40,478 nt of DNA from Nonomuraea turkmeniaca (GTDB lineage: Bacteria; Actinomycetota; Actinomycetes; Streptosporangiales; Streptosporangiaceae), in assembly GCF_005889735.1 (NCBI RefSeq), contig NZ_VCKY01000083.1:1-40478 (forward strand), read 5' to 3'. Every line of letters starts with the position of its first letter. Positions within the stretch are counted from its first letter, which is position 1. The position numbers and the translations under genes are program-made. A model generated the notes under the pieces. It saw only the letters and a list, made by a program, of their open reading frames with translations, did not search any database and had not been told where the DNA came from. Below are positions 39,052 through 40,478 of this stretch, in pieces.

Positions 39052-40382
39052 TCATCCGCCTGCTGGGCCGCGATCTGGCGGGCGGTCTGGACGCGCTGGC
39101 GGATATGTTCGGCCATGATCGCTTCTCCCGGGGTGTAGCCGATCCCGGCGAAACGCCAATGGCCCAGGACGAGCGTGGTGGCGTCGCCGAGGGCGGGCAG
39201 GCCGTGGCGTTCGCGGGCTTCGGCGGCGCGGTGGGCGGCGCGGGCGTTGCGCAGGTCGGTGAGGTTGAGCGAGTAGGCGCGGCTCTTGCTGGAGAAGTGG
39301 CCACGGAAGCCGAGCATGTGCGCCCACGGGCGGAGGCGGAGAGCTCGGAACTCGGGACGTGCGCCGAGGTCCCAGCAGGTACGGATCATGCGTCGGGCGT
39401 GGTCGGTGACCGGGATGGCGTCGAGGCTGAGGCCGGGTTTGAGGCCGGTGCCGTGGCAGAGGCCGCAGGTGGCCATCAGGCTCAGCCGTCCGCGTCCGGC
39501 GCAGGCCCGGCAGGACAGGCGGTGATCGACGGTGCCGGAGGCTTCGGCGCCCTTGGTGGCGTACTTGGCGATGTAGGAGGCGACGGCGCGTTCGCTGAGC
39601 CCGTCGGCGCTGGCATCGAGCAGGATGGGGCGGATGTCGAGCTGTTGGCCCCAGACGAGGGTCCACCGGCCGAGATCGCTCGGTGGTGTGGTGACGGTGA
39701 CCCGCTGCACGGCGGGTGGGATTGCGCGGGTGAGTAGGTGGTGGTCGGCCCAGTCGGGTGGCGGCTGGCTGGGTCCGGCGGGGCCGTCGAGGCGGATGAT
39801 GGCGTGGAAGTGGATCAGGCCACGCCGCTGGTACTCGGCGACCTTGGCGAAGGACACCTTGACCTGCTCGGCGAAGGCACGGCGGCTCATCCCGCTCTGG
39901 GCGGCCAACTCCCGGCGGATGGCCAGGGTAAAACGGTGCCACAGCGCGCCCGCGTGAGCCTGCCACAGCACCGCGCCCGTGTAGTCGTAGCAGTCGAGGC
40001 AGATCGGCTGGCCGAGCCGTTCGTCGTGGGATTCGTGCCAAAGGTGGCAGCCGACCGGCTGCCCGTGCTCGCATTGGGTGTCGCGCTTACGGGGGCGGCA
40101 GGCGCGGCCGTCGCGGTGGGAGTGGACGGGACCGAAGGAGGGGGCGGTCAGGGTGACGAACGCCCGGGGGTGCGCGCTGACCATTTCGGGTACGCCCTTG
40201 CCGCCGGACAGGCCCGCCCGGATCAGGTGGAAGGTGTCGGCCTGGTAGGTCTGCGAGCAGGCCGGGCAGACCGAGGCCCGCCGGTTGCCGCAGGCCACCA
40301 GGAGACGTCCTGAGGGCTCGCTTTCGGTGGTGTAGGCGTCCGGTGCGTTGACTAGACGAATGAGTCCAAGGGGTGTGGTCAC
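39048..40382 (-). CDS. AICE replication initiator, RepSA family (N-terminus probably altered)
   Basis: 444 residues. Rolling-circle-type initiator: HUH-like HFH at 191-193 (RRGLIHFHAIIRLDG), candidate nucleophile tyrosines at 270 and 274 (SYIAKYATKG), and Cys motifs CGNRRASVCPAC (about 31-42) and CRACAGRG...CGLCHGTG (about 290-315). The conserved block CGNRRASVCPAC lies only 30 residues from the start, whereas I expect a longer lead in this family, and the GTG start is 2 bases from a transposase stop codon. The first 20-25 residues may derive from IS sequence. Confidence 0.85.
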   Translation of the reverse strand: MTTPLGLIRLVNAPDAYTTESEPSGRLLVACGNRRASVCPACSQTYQADTFHLIRAGLSGGKGVPEMVSAHPRAFVTLTAPSFGPVHSHRDGRACRPRKRDTQCEHGQPVGCHLWHESHDERLGQPICLDCYDYTGAVLWQAHAGALWHRFTLAIRRELAAQSGMSRRAFAEQVKVSFAKVAEYQRRGLIHFHAIIRLDGPAGPSQPPPDWADHHLLTRAIPPAVQRVTVTTPPSDLGRWTLVWGQQLDIRPILLDASADGLSERAVASYIAKYATKGAEASGTVDHRLSCRACAGRGRLSLMATCGLCHGTGLKPGLSLDAIPVTDHARRMIRTCWDLGARPEFRALRLRPWAHMLGFRGHFSSKSRAYSLNLTDLRNARAAHRAAEARERHGLPALGDATTLVLGHWRFAGIGYTPGEAIMAEHIRQRVQTARQIAAQQADE

Positions 40383-40384
40383 GT

Positions 40385-40478
40385 TTAGTGGTCGTAGGCG
40401 GTCAGCGATCGCTTGATTGGCTGGCCGGTCTTGTCGTTGTGCCAGATGGCCGCGGTCAGCGCGAGCACTCGCGCCAGT
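40385..40478 (-). CDS. C-terminal end of an IS982-like transposase (partial, runs off the edge)
   Basis: The last 31 codons read LARVLALTAAIWHNDKTGQPIKRSLTAYDH then TAA. This matches the C-terminal pattern I know from IS982-family transposases of actinobacteria (ALTAAIWHN...RSLIAYDH). The rest of the element is outside the window. The terminal inverted repeat should lie within the first codons of rep, but I cannot define it without the other end. Confidence 0.7.
   Translation of the reverse strand, partial: LARVLALTAAIWHNDKTGQPIKRSLTAYDH

Noticed and set aside
39052..40074. Second minus-strand reading inside rep
   Set aside because: Arg/Pro-rich alternative frame; the rep frame carries HUH and Cys motifs.

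Overview
This is a GC-rich chromosomal stretch from an actinomycete. An mce operon, a pSAM2-type integrative element in a tRNA-Pro gene, an ANTAR protein, a SigB/SigF-type partner-switching module, eukaryotic-type protein kinases (one with WD40 repeats) and frequent GTG starts and 1-4 bp gene overlaps all fit the Streptosporangiales/Streptomycetales. A Nonomuraea-like genus is my guess; there is no rRNA or marker gene here to settle it.

Layout. 1-8137 (minus): a compact mce lipid-transport operon, yrbE-A, yrbE-B, then mceA to mceF, with the start of one more gene running off the left edge. 8279-13432: a prolyl aminopeptidase, a CBS-pair protein, a membrane-anchored repeat protein, and a translationally coupled cyclase plus ThDP enzyme. 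13467-15628 (minus): PTS-dependent dihydroxyacetone kinase dhaK-dhaL-dhaM, with two tandem micro-ORFs before dhaM. 15683-17617: a cytochrome P450 and a PlsC-type acyltransferase. 17758-23143: two Ser/Thr kinases, an MFS exporter and an ArsR-type regulator, in a region that carries the scars of a duplicated exporter/regulator pair. 23240-24834: a GlxA-like AraC regulator and a DJ-1/PfpI protein. 25084-28769: proline catabolism, putB-pruA with a divergent PucR-type regulator. 28754-30670: a GH16-family secreted protein and a GT4 glycosyltransferase.

30780-35199 is a stress-signalling island: a PAS-GAF-PP2C protein, a GAF-ANTAR protein, an anti-anti-sigma STAS protein, a SigB/SigF-type sigma factor and an RsbW-like anti-sigma kinase. 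Promoter-like sequences matching the SigB/SigF consensus lie before the GT4 gene and the ANTAR gene. Next to it (35252-36946) is a probable operon for two paralogous, poorly characterised proteins and a small membrane protein. From the tRNA-Pro gene (37557) to the right edge is the int-xis-rep end of an AICE, whose rep gene abuts the 3' end of an IS982-like transposase.

Most notable: (1) two copies of an MFS/ArsR divergon that have decayed reciprocally, each keeping only one intact gene; (2) a PP2C/SpoIIE domain in which several metal-binding aspartates are replaced; (3) a chain of two duplicated micro-ORFs, each overlapping the next start as TGATG, leading into dhaM; (4) a ThDP enzyme that seems to lack about 25 residues of its N-terminal domain; (5) the paralogous pair beside the sigma module; (6) the IS-disrupted AICE rep.
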